NCBI RefSeq assembly: GCF_902705875.1 | Contig: NZ_CACSIK010000001.1 | Span: 2,847,166 to 2,911,165, forward strand | Direction of reading: 5' to 3' | Source: Zhongshania aliphaticivorans | Lineage (GTDB): Bacteria; Pseudomonadota; Gammaproteobacteria; Pseudomonadales; Spongiibacteraceae | DNA length: 64,000 bases | Shown: positions 26,842 through 37,212 of the stretch, in pieces | Layout of the letters: each line of letters begins with the position of its first letter | Position numbering within the stretch: position 1 is the first letter of the stretch | Position numbers and translations under genes: made by a program | Notes under the pieces: model-generated | Told to the model about the DNA's origin: nothing | Database searches by the model: none | Seen by the model: only the letters and a program-made list of their open reading frames with translations

Positions 26842-29301
26842 CTAAAGAGGCTTATCTTTCATATCGCGTAAATTACTAATCACCGATTCTAAAGCACGAT
26901 CAAACAAACGATCATCATCAATGAGAACCACAGAGTGGTCCGCAAGTGCCGACGCTAACTCGTCACGATTTAGCTCTGCCACTTTAATACCTGAGCGATT
27001 GACGAAAATATATTTTCCAATGCCATTGATTACCGCCGCCAGCCGGCAGCGCAACATTTGTCCATCTTCCTGCCGAAAATCTACCCAGCTCCCTACCCGC
27101 AAAGCCTGGATACGTTTAGCATCCAATTCAGAACCTTCGACGCCGTCGGTGGATGAGTCATCAGAAGTTAGCGCTGTTAAAGGCACCGAATGAACAGACG
27201 AAGCGGATAAATTAACATCGTCACCAAGGCTCTTAGACAAAACCGCATCTAAACCGGCTAAATCATCCTTACCCAAACCTGAAGTAACGTTATTCTCTAT
27301 GCTGTCAATAACGGTAGCTTGAGCACCCGTGTCATTACGCGTCTCTTCAAGCTCTGAGCCTTCAACGTCACTCGTCCCGTCAATACTTTGCCGCTGTTCA
27401 GGCTCATCTTTTGCGCTCTTATCGACCTTCGTGGAGTCCTCAGGCGCAGTCACCACAACATCTCTACGACTAAGTTTAGCCAGATGTAAACGCTCTAACT
27501 GCTCAAACCAACGATCTGTCTCAAACGAATTCAGAGAAACGCGAGTAAATCCCAAGCGTAGGGTTTCTACCACCACCGGTAATGCAGCAATGAGTTCATT
27601 TCTATGCCCAGGATCATCAGAAGGCTGCACACTCCATAGCAAACGCTCTATTAAACCCACATCTTCAGTGAAGCGATCGCTCTCTTTGCCATGCTGAATG
27701 TAGGTTAGAAACAGTACTTTGCTCCAGCCAAGCTGCAATATTTTAGTGATGACGGGAGGACAATCAACACCACCCAACTTACGCTCTAATATGGCCGCAA
27801 TATACATACGTGCACTTTCCGCTGCGGCTTTGCCATCTTCAGCATCTACCGTCCGCCGCGCCACTAGCTCAGCACGACGTTTGGCCTTTTCACTAAATGC
27901 TGAGAAATCTTCATAAGCGTCGATAAAAACCTGAGTATCAACACCGAAGTCACGCAAAATACGCATGACAACATCTTCAATTTTTTTATAAAGTGGGTCT
28001 CGTTCCACCCCCGCCACAGGCGACCAACCTATACCTGCACTCACCAACGCACTCAATAATTTACGCGCAGGATGTTCGTCATAGCTAAAAAAGCCTTTAT
28101 CTAGCATTGCCATTTTTAAAACGGGAATCTGCAAACGAGCAATCAACCCTTTTAAGGACTCCGCTAAGCCATCGCCATCTAGAATAAATTGAAATAACGT
28201 ACCAACAAAATTAATCGTATCTTGATCTCGCTGGTATGACAGTGCCGACACATCCGTATTTGCAACCCAATTTACATCATTCAAGCGCGTTACCAGCATT
28301 TTCGCCATTGCATTGAAATCAGTTTTTCGTTCGCCACCCTGCGGCACTGGCACGTTAAATTGAGCAAATTGCTCAAGTTGCATTTCTTGTAACGCAACCA
28401 TAAACGATGGTTTAGACAACGCCGTTTTAGGAGTGACAGTATCACTGCTGTTATTTTGCAGTAGACCCTCAAGTGCATCAAATAACTGGGTAACCAATGC
28501 CGCCGACGGCGAAGGACCCTGAGCAGCATCTTGAGCAGTACCTTGATTAGCCGTTAGTGCCGAGCCTGTTGCGCTATTCTCTGTAACCGCGGCCGAAGGT
28601 GAGCTATGACTCGTATTCTCTAATTGCTCCAGTGGTAAACCCTGCGCTTCTAACACCGGTATTAACACACTGTAAAGGTCGCCGAACTTCGTCAACACCT
28701 TGGTATCAAATAATTTAAAAACAACTAGCTTTGCTTTAATATCAATATCTAATGATTGGCATGCAAGCCCAAAGGCTGACGCGATTCTAGCTGGCCCCAT
28801 TGGCAGCTCTTTCGCCGCAACGACAGGGCCGCTAACCACATGCTGCCACGCAGTGCACAGAACCCATACTTCACGCAGAAAACGACGCTCAGCCTTATTG
28901 GCCATTCCCTCAAGTGCAACCAGCTCCTCCAGGGCTTCAGATTCCAACAATTTTAACTTTGCCTGGCCACGCTCTACCGGGGAAGGACTAGGATTACCGG
29001 CGGCTATTGCAACAAAAGTATTGATAAACGCTTCCGAAAAGCGCTTTTCAATAATCTCGCGGTTCACTCGAACTTCTCGCATTGCATCAAAATACACATG
29101 CTGCTCACGCGCATTACTAGCCTCATCCGCCAGCTCAAACAATGCATCATCAACTTCATCAAGAAATACCACCAGTTGCCCCTGCAAAAAATTAGCAGCG
29201 TTATCCCGCAGTGCAAGTGCTGCAGCAGACAATGGTGCAGCGGCAACAGGCGACTCTCGTCGCGCGTTAAGCTCCACTACTTTTGAAGATGGGTCCGTCA
29301 T
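26842..29301 (-). CDS. DUF1631 family protein
   Basis: 819 residues, cytoplasmic, mostly helical. The DUF1631 pattern is recognisable at the N-terminus (REQHVYFDAMREVRVNREIIEKRF) and throughout. A disordered acidic Ser/Glu/Asp linker covers ~605-705, and a C-terminal PilZ-like small beta domain follows (LRVGSWVDFRQEDGQMLRCRLA). The family is sometimes called thymidine phosphorylase in databases, with no sequence support. It is divergent from nadC, as I recall for pseudomonads. Function is unknown; a c-di-GMP link through the PilZ-like end is speculation. Confidence 0.85.
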   Translation of the reverse strand: MTDPSSKVVELNARRESPVAAAPLSAAALALRDNAANFLQGQLVVFLDEVDDALFELADEASNAREQHVYFDAMREVRVNREIIEKRFSEAFINTFVAIAAGNPSPSPVERGQAKLKLLESEALEELVALEGMANKAERRFLREVWVLCTAWQHVVSGPVVAAKELPMGPARIASAFGLACQSLDIDIKAKLVVFKLFDTKVLTKFGDLYSVLIPVLEAQGLPLEQLENTSHSSPSAAVTENSATGSALTANQGTAQDAAQGPSPSAALVTQLFDALEGLLQNNSSDTVTPKTALSKPSFMVALQEMQLEQFAQFNVPVPQGGERKTDFNAMAKMLVTRLNDVNWVANTDVSALSYQRDQDTINFVGTLFQFILDGDGLAESLKGLIARLQIPVLKMAMLDKGFFSYDEHPARKLLSALVSAGIGWSPVAGVERDPLYKKIEDVVMRILRDFGVDTQVFIDAYEDFSAFSEKAKRRAELVARRTVDAEDGKAAAESARMYIAAILERKLGGVDCPPVITKILQLGWSKVLFLTYIQHGKESDRFTEDVGLIERLLWSVQPSDDPGHRNELIAALPVVVETLRLGFTRVSLNSFETDRWFEQLERLHLAKLSRRDVVVTAPEDSTKVDKSAKDEPEQRQSIDGTSDVEGSELEETRNDTGAQATVIDSIENNVTSGLGKDDLAGLDAVLSKSLGDDVNLSASSVHSVPLTALTSDDSSTDGVEGSELDAKRIQALRVGSWVDFRQEDGQMLRCRLAAVINGIGKYIFVNRSGIKVAELNRDELASALADHSVVLIDDDRLFDRALESVISNLRDMKDKPL

Positions 29302-29550
29302 AAATACCTAGCTTTTTAAAGATATATCAGCAATCTAGCACCTTGCTTTCATTTGGTGCGCACACAAGTTATCGCAACTTGGCGCAAAGGCCAAGCATCC
29401 TATAGTTATACTTTAAAAAGTCTTTTTCTACCCATAGCTAAAACTACTTATGGCAGGTGTCAAATCACCGCAATAATACGCACAATCCGGTTTGTGCTGG
29501 TAGAATACCCGCACAGTATTTATAACCATTCATCAGCTCGGAAAATCATC

Positions 29551-30390
29551 ATGCAATTTTCAGATGCTCTTCAGCGTGACATCACGGAAACCGTGCGTTT
29601 CGCACTAGCCGAAGACATTGGCAGTGGCGACATCACTGCCCAACTTATTCCCTCTAACCATACCGCCACCGCACGTATTATTACTCGTGAATCCGCCGTC
29701 ATTTGCGGGGTAAATTGGGTGAATGAAGTTTTTCAACAAATTGACAACTCTGTCACAGTTATATGGCATGTCGAGGATGGCGATTATGTCGCCGCAGACA
29801 GTCTGCTATTCGAATTATCGGGGCAAGCTCGTTCACTCCTTACCGGTGAACGCACTGCTCTCAATTTTTTGCAGCTCTTATCTGGAACAGCCAGCTCCTG
29901 TAAACACTATGCAGACTTAGTAGCACACACTAACGTTCGCTTACTGGACACCCGTAAAACCATACCAGGCCTGCGCACAGCGCAAAAATACGCTGTGAGC
30001 TGTGGGGGCTGCCATAATCACCGAATTGGCTTGTATGATGCGTTCCTTATTAAAGAAAACCATATAGCAGCCTGCGGTGGTATTGAAGCCGCCATTACCG
30101 CCGCCAGAGACATAGCACCACTGAAGCCGGTTGAAGTTGAAGTCGAAAACTTAACTGAACTCAGTATTGCTCTAACAGGTAATGCCGACATTATTATGCT
30201 AGACAATTTCACCATTGAAGAGTTACGCGAAGGCGTTGCCATCACTAATGGTCGCGCCAAACTCGAAGCCTCAGGCAATGTCAGCATGGCAACATTAGTC
30301 GGCATCGCTGAAACAGGCGTAGATTTTATTTCCATCGGCGCGTTAACAAAACATGCACAAGCTATCGATTTATCAATGCGCTTTAGCTAG
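29551..30390 (+). CDS. nadC: Nicotinate-nucleotide pyrophosphorylase (carboxylating)
   Basis: 279 residues from ATG 29551. It converts quinolinate and PRPP to nicotinate mononucleotide in de novo NAD synthesis. The [12 protein letters not shown] start, TRKTIPGLR and [15 protein letters not shown] active-site blocks and the VEVENLTEL region are all present. An in-frame upstream extension to 29353 is rejected because the enzyme family begins at this MQFSD-type start and the extension has no family similarity. Confidence 0.95.
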   Translation: MQFSDALQRDITETVRFALAEDIGSGDITAQLIPSNHTATARIITRESAVICGVNWVNEVFQQIDNSVTVIWHVEDGDYVAADSLLFELSGQARSLLTGERTALNFLQLLSGTASSCKHYADLVAHTNVRLLDTRKTIPGLRTAQKYAVSCGGCHNHRIGLYDAFLIKENHIAACGGIEAAITAARDIAPLKPVEVEVENLTELSIALTGNADIIMLDNFTIEELREGVAITNGRAKLEASGNVSMATLVGIAETGVDFISIGALTKHAQAIDLSMRFS

Positions 30391-30425
30391 GCAGTCTTCA
30401 AAAACAATCAGTTCAGGAGGGTTCA

Positions 30426-31235
30426 GTGCAATCAAGCGTGCTCGGCAATAAAGCAACAAGACTGTTCGTGGTGTTGGGTGGTTTTTTTGTCGCCAATGCC
30501 ATATTAGCCGAGCTTATTGGGGTAAAGATTTTCTCCCTAGAAAACAGCCTAGGTATACCTCCGCTTGAATTAAATATATTTGGAATAGACAAACTGTCAT
30601 TTAATTTAACTACTGGCGTTTTACTCTGGCCTTTTGTGTTTGTATTAACCGATTTGATTAATGAGTATTACGGCAAACGAGGCGTTCGCTTACTTTCATA
30701 TTTAACAGCTGGGCTGATTATCTACGCTTTCGCCATGGTGTTTATTGGCATACACCTTGTTCCAGCCGACTTCTGGCCACAATCGCATATCAATGCAAAT
30801 CTTTCCATAGCGGAACAAACCCAACTACGTAGTGAAGTGGGCGATTATAATGCCGCCTTTGGCTTGGTCTTTGGTCAAGGTCTCTGGATTATTATCGGTT
30901 CACTTATTGCCTTTCTCGTCGGCCAGATCATTGATATCAAAGTATTCCAGCGCGTAAAAAAAATAACGGGCGAAAGCATGATCTGGCTGAGAGCAACAGG
31001 CTCTACCCTTGTGAGTCAATTTATTGATAGTTTTGTGGTTTTATTTATTGCCTTTTACATAGGTGCCGATTGGAGTTTACAACTTGTTCTCGCTATCGGG
31101 CTGGTGAATTATATCTATAAATTTATGATGGCAATATTAATGACCCCACTACTCTACGCCGTACATTTTATTATCGAGCAATACTTAGGTAATGAGACCG
31201 CCTCAGCGATGAAGCACCGCGCACTAAAAGAATAA
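30426..31235 (+). CDS. Queuosine precursor transporter (YhhQ/VUT family)
   Basis: 269 residues with about six to seven transmembrane helices. The family imports 7-cyano- or 7-aminomethyl-7-deazaguanine for tRNA queuosine. LTDLINEYYGKRGVR and the SQFIDSFVVLFIAFYIG helix are family signatures. The start is GTG, with a strong CAGGAGGG at the normal distance. It lies 35 bp after nadC on the same strand. It converges on an SDR gene with only 3 bp between stops. Confidence 0.87.
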   Translation: MQSSVLGNKATRLFVVLGGFFVANAILAELIGVKIFSLENSLGIPPLELNIFGIDKLSFNLTTGVLLWPFVFVLTDLINEYYGKRGVRLLSYLTAGLIIYAFAMVFIGIHLVPADFWPQSHINANLSIAEQTQLRSEVGDYNAAFGLVFGQGLWIIIGSLIAFLVGQIIDIKVFQRVKKITGESMIWLRATGSTLVSQFIDSFVVLFIAFYIGADWSLQLVLAIGLVNYIYKFMMAILMTPLLYAVHFIIEQYLGNETASAMKHRALKE

Positions 31236-31238
31236 ACT

Positions 31239-31964
31239 TCAACTGCGGATGTGCCCCGCCTGTGGACGCAAAACGATATCTTCTACCACAACGTTACGAT
31301 CCAACTGGTAGATATCAAGGAATGCTTTTGCAACATCTTCTGCAGGCATAAATCGTTCTTCCGCAATGCCGGACCCATGCCATGATGGCGAATAGGTGGG
31401 CCCTGGAGAAACACAAGAAACCCGGATACCCTGCCCACGCACCTCCTCTCGCAGTGCTTTGGTAAACCCCGCAACCGCATGTTTGGCCGCACAATATGCA
31501 GATACGCCAGCGTATCCCTCAATACCTGCGGTGGACGACATATTAAAAATATCACCATGTTGACGCTTCAACATTGCCGGCAACACTAGTCGACTCAAAA
31601 GAAAGGTACTTCTAACATTAACCGCATAAATACGGTCAAAATCGGCGGTTGCCATTTCGTCAACCGTCGCTCCATGCCAACTACCAGCATTGTTAATTAA
31701 AACATCAACCTCGCCGATATCTCGAGATAACGCCGCAGAAAAACCACTTACCTGCCCTTCATCACTGACATCTACTGTATAGCAACGTACCTCATTGGCA
31801 CCGCCACATTGCGCTGCAACACGTTCAAGTGCGGCCTTATTTCTAGCCACCAATACCAAGCGAACGGGAAAACTTGCGGCTGCAAAGCACTGCGCTATCG
31901 CGGCACCTATTCCTTGCGACGCACCGCTTATTAAAATGACAGGTATGTGGTTACATTCAGGCAT
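31239..31964 (-). CDS. Short-chain dehydrogenase/reductase
   Basis: 241 residues, classical SDR. NAD(P)-binding GASQGIG near the N-terminus, NNAG motif at INNAGSW, catalytic YCAAK after the MSSTAG serine strand. ATG 31964 has TAGGAGG in front, so an upstream in-frame GTG is rejected. The substrate cannot be assigned. It is a single gene between a convergent transporter and the lip operon. Confidence 0.83.
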   Translation of the reverse strand: MPECNHIPVILISGASQGIGAAIAQCFAAASFPVRLVLVARNKAALERVAAQCGGANEVRCYTVDVSDEGQVSGFSAALSRDIGEVDVLINNAGSWHGATVDEMATADFDRIYAVNVRSTFLLSRLVLPAMLKRQHGDIFNMSSTAGIEGYAGVSAYCAAKHAVAGFTKALREEVRGQGIRVSCVSPGPTYSPSWHGSGIAEERFMPAEDVAKAFLDIYQLDRNVVVEDIVLRPQAGHIRS

Positions 31965-32057
31965 GACGCCTCCTAAACGCACGAGTCATGCATTTAAATT
32001 AGATCTAACAAGGATTAAATGCAACGAAGGCTGCAGCCGGTGGTTTATGCAAACTTT

Positions 32058-32087
32058 CGGCGCCCTTAATGATTAAACTGGGCGCCG
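32058..32087. other. GC-rich inverted repeat downstream of lipA
   Basis: CGGCGCCC and GGGCGCCG flank a 14-base loop, ~25 bp past the lipA stop. No T-run follows on either strand, so intrinsic termination is unproven; the place fits the end of the long cell-wall/lip transcript. Confidence 0.45.
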
Positions 32088-32110
32088 CCAACGTCCGCAT
32101 AATGAGTGTA

Positions 32111-33115
32111 TTACATCGTTTTTAACAAACTCAAGTCTACCTGCTTGTCAGCATGGTATGAGGAACGAACCAATGGGCCACTGGCCACACTTTTGAAGCC
32201 AAGCTCTTTAGCAATACGTCCAAATTCGTCAAACTCTTCAGGCGTAACAAAACGCTCCACCGCTAAATGATCACGGCTTGGCTGCAAATACTGTCCCATG
32301 GTAATCATATCAACACCGTGGGCGCGCATATCCTTCATTACCTGGATAAGCTCTTCCGCAGTCTCCCCAAGTCCCAGCATTAAGCCAGACTTAGTTAACA
32401 CATCCGGCCGACGTTCTTTATACTTTTTAAGTAAATCCAACGACCACTGGTAGTCTGAACCGGGACGAATTTTTTTGTACAAACTGGGCACTGACTCTAA
32501 ATTATGATTAAACACATCCGGCGCTTCTTGCTCTAGAATGTCTAGTGCAATATCCATACGCCCACGGAAATCAGGTACTAAGACTTCAATTCTTATCTCT
32601 GGACTACGAGCGCGAGTCTCTCGAATACAATCAGCAAAATGTTGAGCACCGCCATCGCGCAAATCGTCCCGATCTACCGACGTTACCACCACATACTTCA
32701 AGTTCATTTCAGCGATCGCTTCCGCCAACTCTCGAGGCTCATCTTCATCAAGCGCATTCGGTCGGCCGTGGGCAACATCACAAAAAGGACAGCGACGAGT
32801 ACATATCTCACCCATAATCATGAAGGTCGCCGTACCACCGCTAAAACATTCTCCTAAATTTGGGCAGGCCGCCTCTTCGCATACCGATGCCAATTTGTGC
32901 TTACGCAGAACCGATTTTATTCGGCTGACTTCAGGCCCCGTGGACATTTTCACTCGTATCCACGACGGTTTTGTCGGTAACTCAACAGTTGGGATAACCT
33001 TTATCGGAATGCGCGCGACTTTCTCCGCCCCGCGCAACTTCTCTCCCTGAACAACTTTTTTCTTTGCAGCTTTGGGCACTATGCCAACAGCTGTATCACT
33101 CTCAGACTTCATCAA
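32111..33115 (-). CDS. lipA: Lipoyl synthase
   Basis: 334 residues. Radical-SAM enzyme that inserts two sulfurs into protein-bound octanoyl groups. The auxiliary cluster is held by C79, C84 and C90 ([12 protein letters not shown]) and the SAM cluster by C105, C109 and C112 (CTRRCPFC). An N-terminal basic extension of ~45 residues precedes the conserved part, a common variation. It starts inside the lipB stop (4-bp overlap). Confidence 0.95.
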   Translation of the reverse strand: MMKSESDTAVGIVPKAAKKKVVQGEKLRGAEKVARIPIKVIPTVELPTKPSWIRVKMSTGPEVSRIKSVLRKHKLASVCEEAACPNLGECFSGGTATFMIMGEICTRRCPFCDVAHGRPNALDEDEPRELAEAIAEMNLKYVVVTSVDRDDLRDGGAQHFADCIRETRARSPEIRIEVLVPDFRGRMDIALDILEQEAPDVFNHNLESVPSLYKKIRPGSDYQWSLDLLKKYKERRPDVLTKSGLMLGLGETAEELIQVMKDMRAHGVDMITMGQYLQPSRDHLAVERFVTPEEFDEFGRIAKELGFKSVASGPLVRSSYHADKQVDLSLLKTM

Positions 33116-33792
33116 ACCTCCGATAGATCAGGCAAGCTATTTCCTCTGACTTCCCGACACTGTTTATAACCCAATACGTCAGCCAACTGCGTGCTGAGCA
33201 TACCAGTGAGCTCCTGCTGTGAAAGGGGCTCCAACTCACTTTGACGGCGAATATCCGTCACAACCATACCCTGATGACCACAGGGATTAATACGCTGAAA
33301 AACACTGAGATCCATATCAATATTTAAGCTCAGGCCGTGAAAGGTACTACCTCGACGAACCCGTAAACCAAGTTGTGCTATTTTAGCACCGCTATCTACA
33401 TAAACCCCTGGTGCGTCTGCTCGGGGGTGAGCCGGAATACCAAGATCAGCCAACACGTTAACAATGCTACTTTCGATCGCGGTAACTAGCTCTCGAATTC
33501 CCATCCCCAAACGACGAAGATCAACTAAGATATAGCCCACAAGCTGGCCTGGGCCGTGGTAGGTTACCTGTCCTCCCCGGTCTACCTGAACAATTGGAAT
33601 ATCTCCAGGCATCAATATATGTTCAGCTTTACCTGCTTGCCCTTGGGTAAACACGGCATCGTGCTCTAAAAACCACAGTTCATCAGGGCTATTTGAATCT
33701 CGAACATCTGTGTAAGCTTGCATGGCATGCCATACCGGCTCGTAAGGTTGTCGACCCAGTTGCCGCAACCAAAGCGTATCAGGCCTACTCAT
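33112..33792 (-). CDS. lipB: Octanoyl-ACP:protein octanoyltransferase
   Basis: 226 residues. It moves octanoate from ACP to lipoyl domains, feeding LipA. Catalytic K137 (GAKIAQLG) and C171 (INPCGHQG) and the [16 protein letters not shown] block are present. It overlaps ybeD by one base (TAATG) and lipA by four, showing tight translational coupling. Confidence 0.95.
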   Translation of the reverse strand: MSRPDTLWLRQLGRQPYEPVWHAMQAYTDVRDSNSPDELWFLEHDAVFTQGQAGKAEHILMPGDIPIVQVDRGGQVTYHGPGQLVGYILVDLRRLGMGIRELVTAIESSIVNVLADLGIPAHPRADAPGVYVDSGAKIAQLGLRVRRGSTFHGLSLNIDMDLSVFQRINPCGHQGMVVTDIRRQSELEPLSQQELTGMLSTQLADVLGYKQCREVRGNSLPDLSEV

Positions 33793-34091
33793 TACAATAC
33801 CATTTTAACGAGACCAGTCGCCTTTAATTCAGTAAATATAGTGTCTAACTGGGGCTTTCCTGTAGCTGTAATCACCACCGTCACCGAAACAAAACGCCCT
33901 TCACTGCTTTCCCGCTCAGTTATCTGGGTCTCATCAATATCACCTGCGTGCACACGCATAATATCAATCACACATTGGCGCAGATTTTGATTTCCGACAC
34001 CAATTACCTTTATAGGATAGGCACAGGGAAATTCAAGCCTTGGTTCCCCACTTTCAGCGTCAGTGGACTCAGTAAAAGTAAATTTATTCAT
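33792..34091 (-). CDS. ybeD: DUF493/YbeD-family small protein
   Basis: About 99 residues with an ACT-like ferredoxin fold. [13 protein letters not shown] and [21 protein letters not shown] are family blocks. It commonly sits between dacA and lipB, as here; a regulatory role near lipoate or cell-wall genes has been suggested but not settled. An upstream in-frame GTG at 34103 is an alternative start. Confidence 0.88.
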   Translation of the reverse strand: MNKFTFTESTDAESGEPRLEFPCAYPIKVIGVGNQNLRQCVIDIMRVHAGDIDETQITERESSEGRFVSVTVVITATGKPQLDTIFTELKATGLVKMVL

Positions 34092-34130
34092 ATTACCGCT
34101 CACACGGGAAAACCCGCTCTTAATAAAAAG

Positions 34131-35294
34131 TTAAGAAATCAGGTTTAAAAAGAACAAAATAATGCTGTCCCATAGGCGCTTCAAAATACCGCCTTCCTCT
34201 ACGGCCTGCAACGATACTAAAGGCGTTCGCAAACGCTCTTCGCCATCCAAATTCACCACAAGTTCACCGTGAACCTGATCGGCAACAATAGGGGCAATAA
34301 GCACCTCATCAACATTTAACTGGGCTTCAAGGGCATCACTCTTGCCACGAGGGATGGTAATAAACACATCCTTTTTAACCCCTAAACTTACTTCTTCGCC
34401 CTCACCTTTCCAAACTTTTGAGCGAGTTAGCTCTGCTCCACCCGCATATAGCTGGTGCGTTTCAAAGTAGCGAAACCCGTAAGATAATAATTTTTGCGTC
34501 TCCCGCTCCCGAGCTTGAGTGCTGGATGTCCCCATTACAACCGAAATTAAACGCATTCCATCACGCTTAGCAGAAGTGACAAGACAATATCCAGCGGCGG
34601 TGGTGTGGCCAGTTTTTAATCCGTCAACACTTGGGTCACTCCACAACAGGCCGTTGCGGTTACTTTGGCGAATATTGTTGAACACAAAGTCATGCTCACT
34701 ATACAAAGCATACTCATTTTTATAAGCAATTATCGCTCTAGCAAGAATCGCTAGATCACGAGGTGAGGTATAGTGCTCGGGATCCGGTAAACCATGAGAG
34801 TTAACAAAATGGCTGTTATTCATTCCTAGCATTGCAGCATGCTGGTTCATCATGCCGGCAAAAGCATCTTCACTACCTGCAATATGCTCCGCCACAGCGA
34901 CACTTGCATCATTGCCTGATGAAATCACCACACCCTTATGCAGCTCTCCTAGAGTGACTTGCTTGCCCACCTCAATCCACATCAATGATGAGCCATTAAA
35001 AATAGGGTTTTGCGCCCAAGCATTTTTACTAATGGTAACAAGGTCATCATTGCTTACTTGACCTCGCTCAAGCTCATAAGACAATACATAACTCGTCATC
35101 AACTTGGTCAAACTAGCTGGCGGTAAGCGTTCATCAGCATTATGCTCAATCAGCACCTCACCACTATTTGCATCCATTAAGAAGTAAGCCGACGCCGCCA
35201 CACTAGGCGCTGCAGGAACTAAATTTAGCTGAGCCAAGCTACTTGAAGATACGACTATTGTTGCCACAAAGGCTGCAAAAACACGCTTAAACAT
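34131..35294 (-). CDS. dacA: D-alanyl-D-alanine carboxypeptidase (PBP5/6 type)
   Basis: 387 residues. Signal peptide, then a class-A low-mass penicillin-binding domain with SxxK at S61-K64 (SLTK), SGN at 126-128 and KTG at 227-229. A C-terminal beta domain ends in an amphipathic membrane anchor (LKRLWDSIILFFLNLIS). It trims pentapeptide stems in the periplasm. It is part of the elongation-complex transcript behind rlpA. Confidence 0.95.
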   Translation of the reverse strand: MFKRVFAAFVATIVVSSSSLAQLNLVPAAPSVAASAYFLMDANSGEVLIEHNADERLPPASLTKLMTSYVLSYELERGQVSNDDLVTISKNAWAQNPIFNGSSLMWIEVGKQVTLGELHKGVVISSGNDASVAVAEHIAGSEDAFAGMMNQHAAMLGMNNSHFVNSHGLPDPEHYTSPRDLAILARAIIAYKNEYALYSEHDFVFNNIRQSNRNGLLWSDPSVDGLKTGHTTAAGYCLVTSAKRDGMRLISVVMGTSSTQARERETQKLLSYGFRYFETHQLYAGGAELTRSKVWKGEGEEVSLGVKKDVFITIPRGKSDALEAQLNVDEVLIAPIVADQVHGELVVNLDGEERLRTPLVSLQAVEEGGILKRLWDSIILFFLNLIS

Positions 35295-35320
35295 AAGACC
35301 CTTAAATGCTCTCGTTAATA

Positions 35321-36181
35321 TTAGGAGTCACCGGCATCAACCACTAAATGAGGCTCGCCGGTCCACTGTTGTTTTAATACTTTTTTGGCCGCCTGGGCAG
35401 ACGAATAGTCAATAAACGGCCCAATTCTAACCCGGTGCAATGTCGTTCCGCGCCCCTCGCTAGTTGCAATCATCACGGGATAAGCTAAATCTGCGCTAAG
35501 CTTCTGCTGCAGTACATTAGCTGAGTTCAGCTGAGAAAACGCAGCCACCTGTAAATAATATCTCGCGGCGGCAGCATTAGGTGCTAATTGGGTATTATCC
35601 GTATCAATGACTTCAATTTCTACCCGCGCCGTTCCTTGGTTAACATAATCAAGCTTTACTGCAGCGGCATACGACAAATCAATAATGCGGTCAGAATGAA
35701 AAGGGCCCCGATCATTCACTCGAACAACGGCTGTTTTACCATTATCCAAGTTGGTCACTTTGACATAAACCGGAATAGGTAGAGTCCGGTGGGCAGCCGT
35801 CATTTCATAAAGACTATAGATTTCGCCATTTGACGTAGCATGGCCATGAAACTTAGTGCCGTACCATGAAGCAATACCACGCTGCTTAAAGCCACGATGC
35901 TGTTCAACTAAGCGATATTCCTTACCATTGACAACATATGGGCTGATATTGCCGGAAACACGAAGCACCTCGTAGCGGGGTTCTGCATCAGCAATGGTAT
36001 TAGGGTCTAGCTTTTGTAAAGGAGCACCATCTTTATCAAACTGATAACGTGATCCACCAGTGCCCCCTGAGGTTTCTCTAGGAGCACTACCAATACCATC
36101 CCCTTTCTTTTCAACTGGCGGTGCCGACGCGCAACCAGCCATCACCAAAACCGCAACTATCGCCAAAAAGCGATGGTTCAA
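35321..36181 (-). CDS. rlpA: RlpA-type septal-ring lipoprotein
   Basis: 286 residues. Lipobox VMAGC with the lipidated Cys near residue 17. A double-psi beta-barrel follows (GIASWYGTKFHGHATSNGEIY; VRVNDRGPFHSDRIIDLS), then a C-terminal SPOR domain that binds stem-free glycan strands. In Pseudomonas RlpA is a lytic transglycosylase; catalytic Glu/Asp equivalents seem present but I have not aligned them. It overlaps mltB by 4 bp. Confidence 0.92.
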   Translation of the reverse strand: MNHRFLAIVAVLVMAGCASAPPVEKKGDGIGSAPRETSGGTGGSRYQFDKDGAPLQKLDPNTIADAEPRYEVLRVSGNISPYVVNGKEYRLVEQHRGFKQRGIASWYGTKFHGHATSNGEIYSLYEMTAAHRTLPIPVYVKVTNLDNGKTAVVRVNDRGPFHSDRIIDLSYAAAVKLDYVNQGTARVEIEVIDTDNTQLAPNAAAARYYLQVAAFSQLNSANVLQQKLSADLAYPVMIATSEGRGTTLHRVRIGPFIDYSSAQAAKKVLKQQWTGEPHLVVDAGDS

Positions 36182-37212
36182 GGCTTACTAACCTCATGCA
36201 TTTTAGCATCAATCAGCTGGCTTAACTGATACGCCGCCATTGCATACATAGCACTGTGATTATAACGGGTAATAACATAAAAATTCTTCAGGCCAACCCA
36301 GTATTCATCACCGTCAGCGCCATCCAAACGCATTGCTGTCGCCTTCTGCGCCGCATCTAATGTTGCTTTAGTGGTGATACCCGCATCACGAAATTGAGCA
36401 ACGGTTTTTACAGGCTTGAGGCCAGTATTAAACAAGGCTTGATCAACACCCTCTTTTATAACAGCACTACTTACCACTGGCTCACCGTATCGCCAACCAT
36501 GACGCTTAAAGTAATTCGCGACACTACCAATCGCATCTACCGAGCTATTCACAATATCCACTTTGCCATCGCCGTCAAAATCAACCGCATAAGCGCGATA
36601 GCTACTAGGAATAAATTGGCCAAATCCCATTGCGCCGGCATAAGAGCCCTTTAAACTAAACGGTTCAATTCCCTGCTCCCGCACCATTAACATATATTCT
36701 TCTAGCTGACCCAAAAAGAACTTGCTACGCCGAGGAAAATCAAATCCCAAGGTTGCCAGGGCATCTACGACCCGGTAACTACCGGTATTACGGCCATATC
36801 GAGTCTCAACCCCAATAATTCCGACAATCATCGACGCCGGTACGCCATATTCTTTTTCAGCACGCGCCAGCTCGTCGCGGTGCTCTTCCCAAAACTGCAC
36901 ACCTTGGGTAACGCGAGAATCTTGAATAAAGATTTTCCTATATCGCTCCCATGTCATTACCGATTCGGCAGGCCTAGACATAGCGTCCAAAATTGACTGC
37001 TTAGCTTCTGCCTGCTTTAAAATTGCCTGCACCCATTCTTTGTCAAAATTGTGTTTTTCCACCATGGTTTTGACAAATTCAGCAGATCCCGCATGACTGC
37101 TGTAATCCGCTTGCGCACTACTGACAATCAACAGTGTCGCCATCAGGCTTCCAGCTATTCTTTTAACGAAATGTCTTTGCTTGTTTTGTGTTTTCACGTC
37201 ATGTCCTATCAT
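36178..37212 (-). CDS. mltB: Lytic murein transglycosylase B
   Basis: 344 residues from ATG 37212, which overlaps the rodA stop as TAATG. Family-GH103-type fold with catalytic glutamate E136 in GVETRYG, and GAMGFGQFIPSSYRAYAVD. The leader ends SSAQA-D without a lipobox cysteine, so unlike E. coli MltB it looks periplasmic and soluble. An upstream extension into rodA is rejected. Confidence 0.93.
   Translation of the reverse strand: MIGHDVKTQNKQRHFVKRIAGSLMATLLIVSSAQADYSSHAGSAEFVKTMVEKHNFDKEWVQAILKQAEAKQSILDAMSRPAESVMTWERYRKIFIQDSRVTQGVQFWEEHRDELARAEKEYGVPASMIVGIIGVETRYGRNTGSYRVVDALATLGFDFPRRSKFFLGQLEEYMLMVREQGIEPFSLKGSYAGAMGFGQFIPSSYRAYAVDFDGDGKVDIVNSSVDAIGSVANYFKRHGWRYGEPVVSSAVIKEGVDQALFNTGLKPVKTVAQFRDAGITTKATLDAAQKATAMRLDGADGDEYWVGLKNFYVITRYNHSAMYAMAAYQLSQLIDAKMHEVSKP

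Noticed and set aside
26842..29301. Thymidine phosphorylase as the identity of the 819-residue protein
   Set aside because: That name is attached to DUF1631 proteins in databases, but no nucleoside phosphorylase motif is present.
29353..29550. 66-codon N-terminal extension of nadC
   Set aside because: It lies in the divergent promoter region and has no similarity to the enzyme; the conserved start is ATG 29551.
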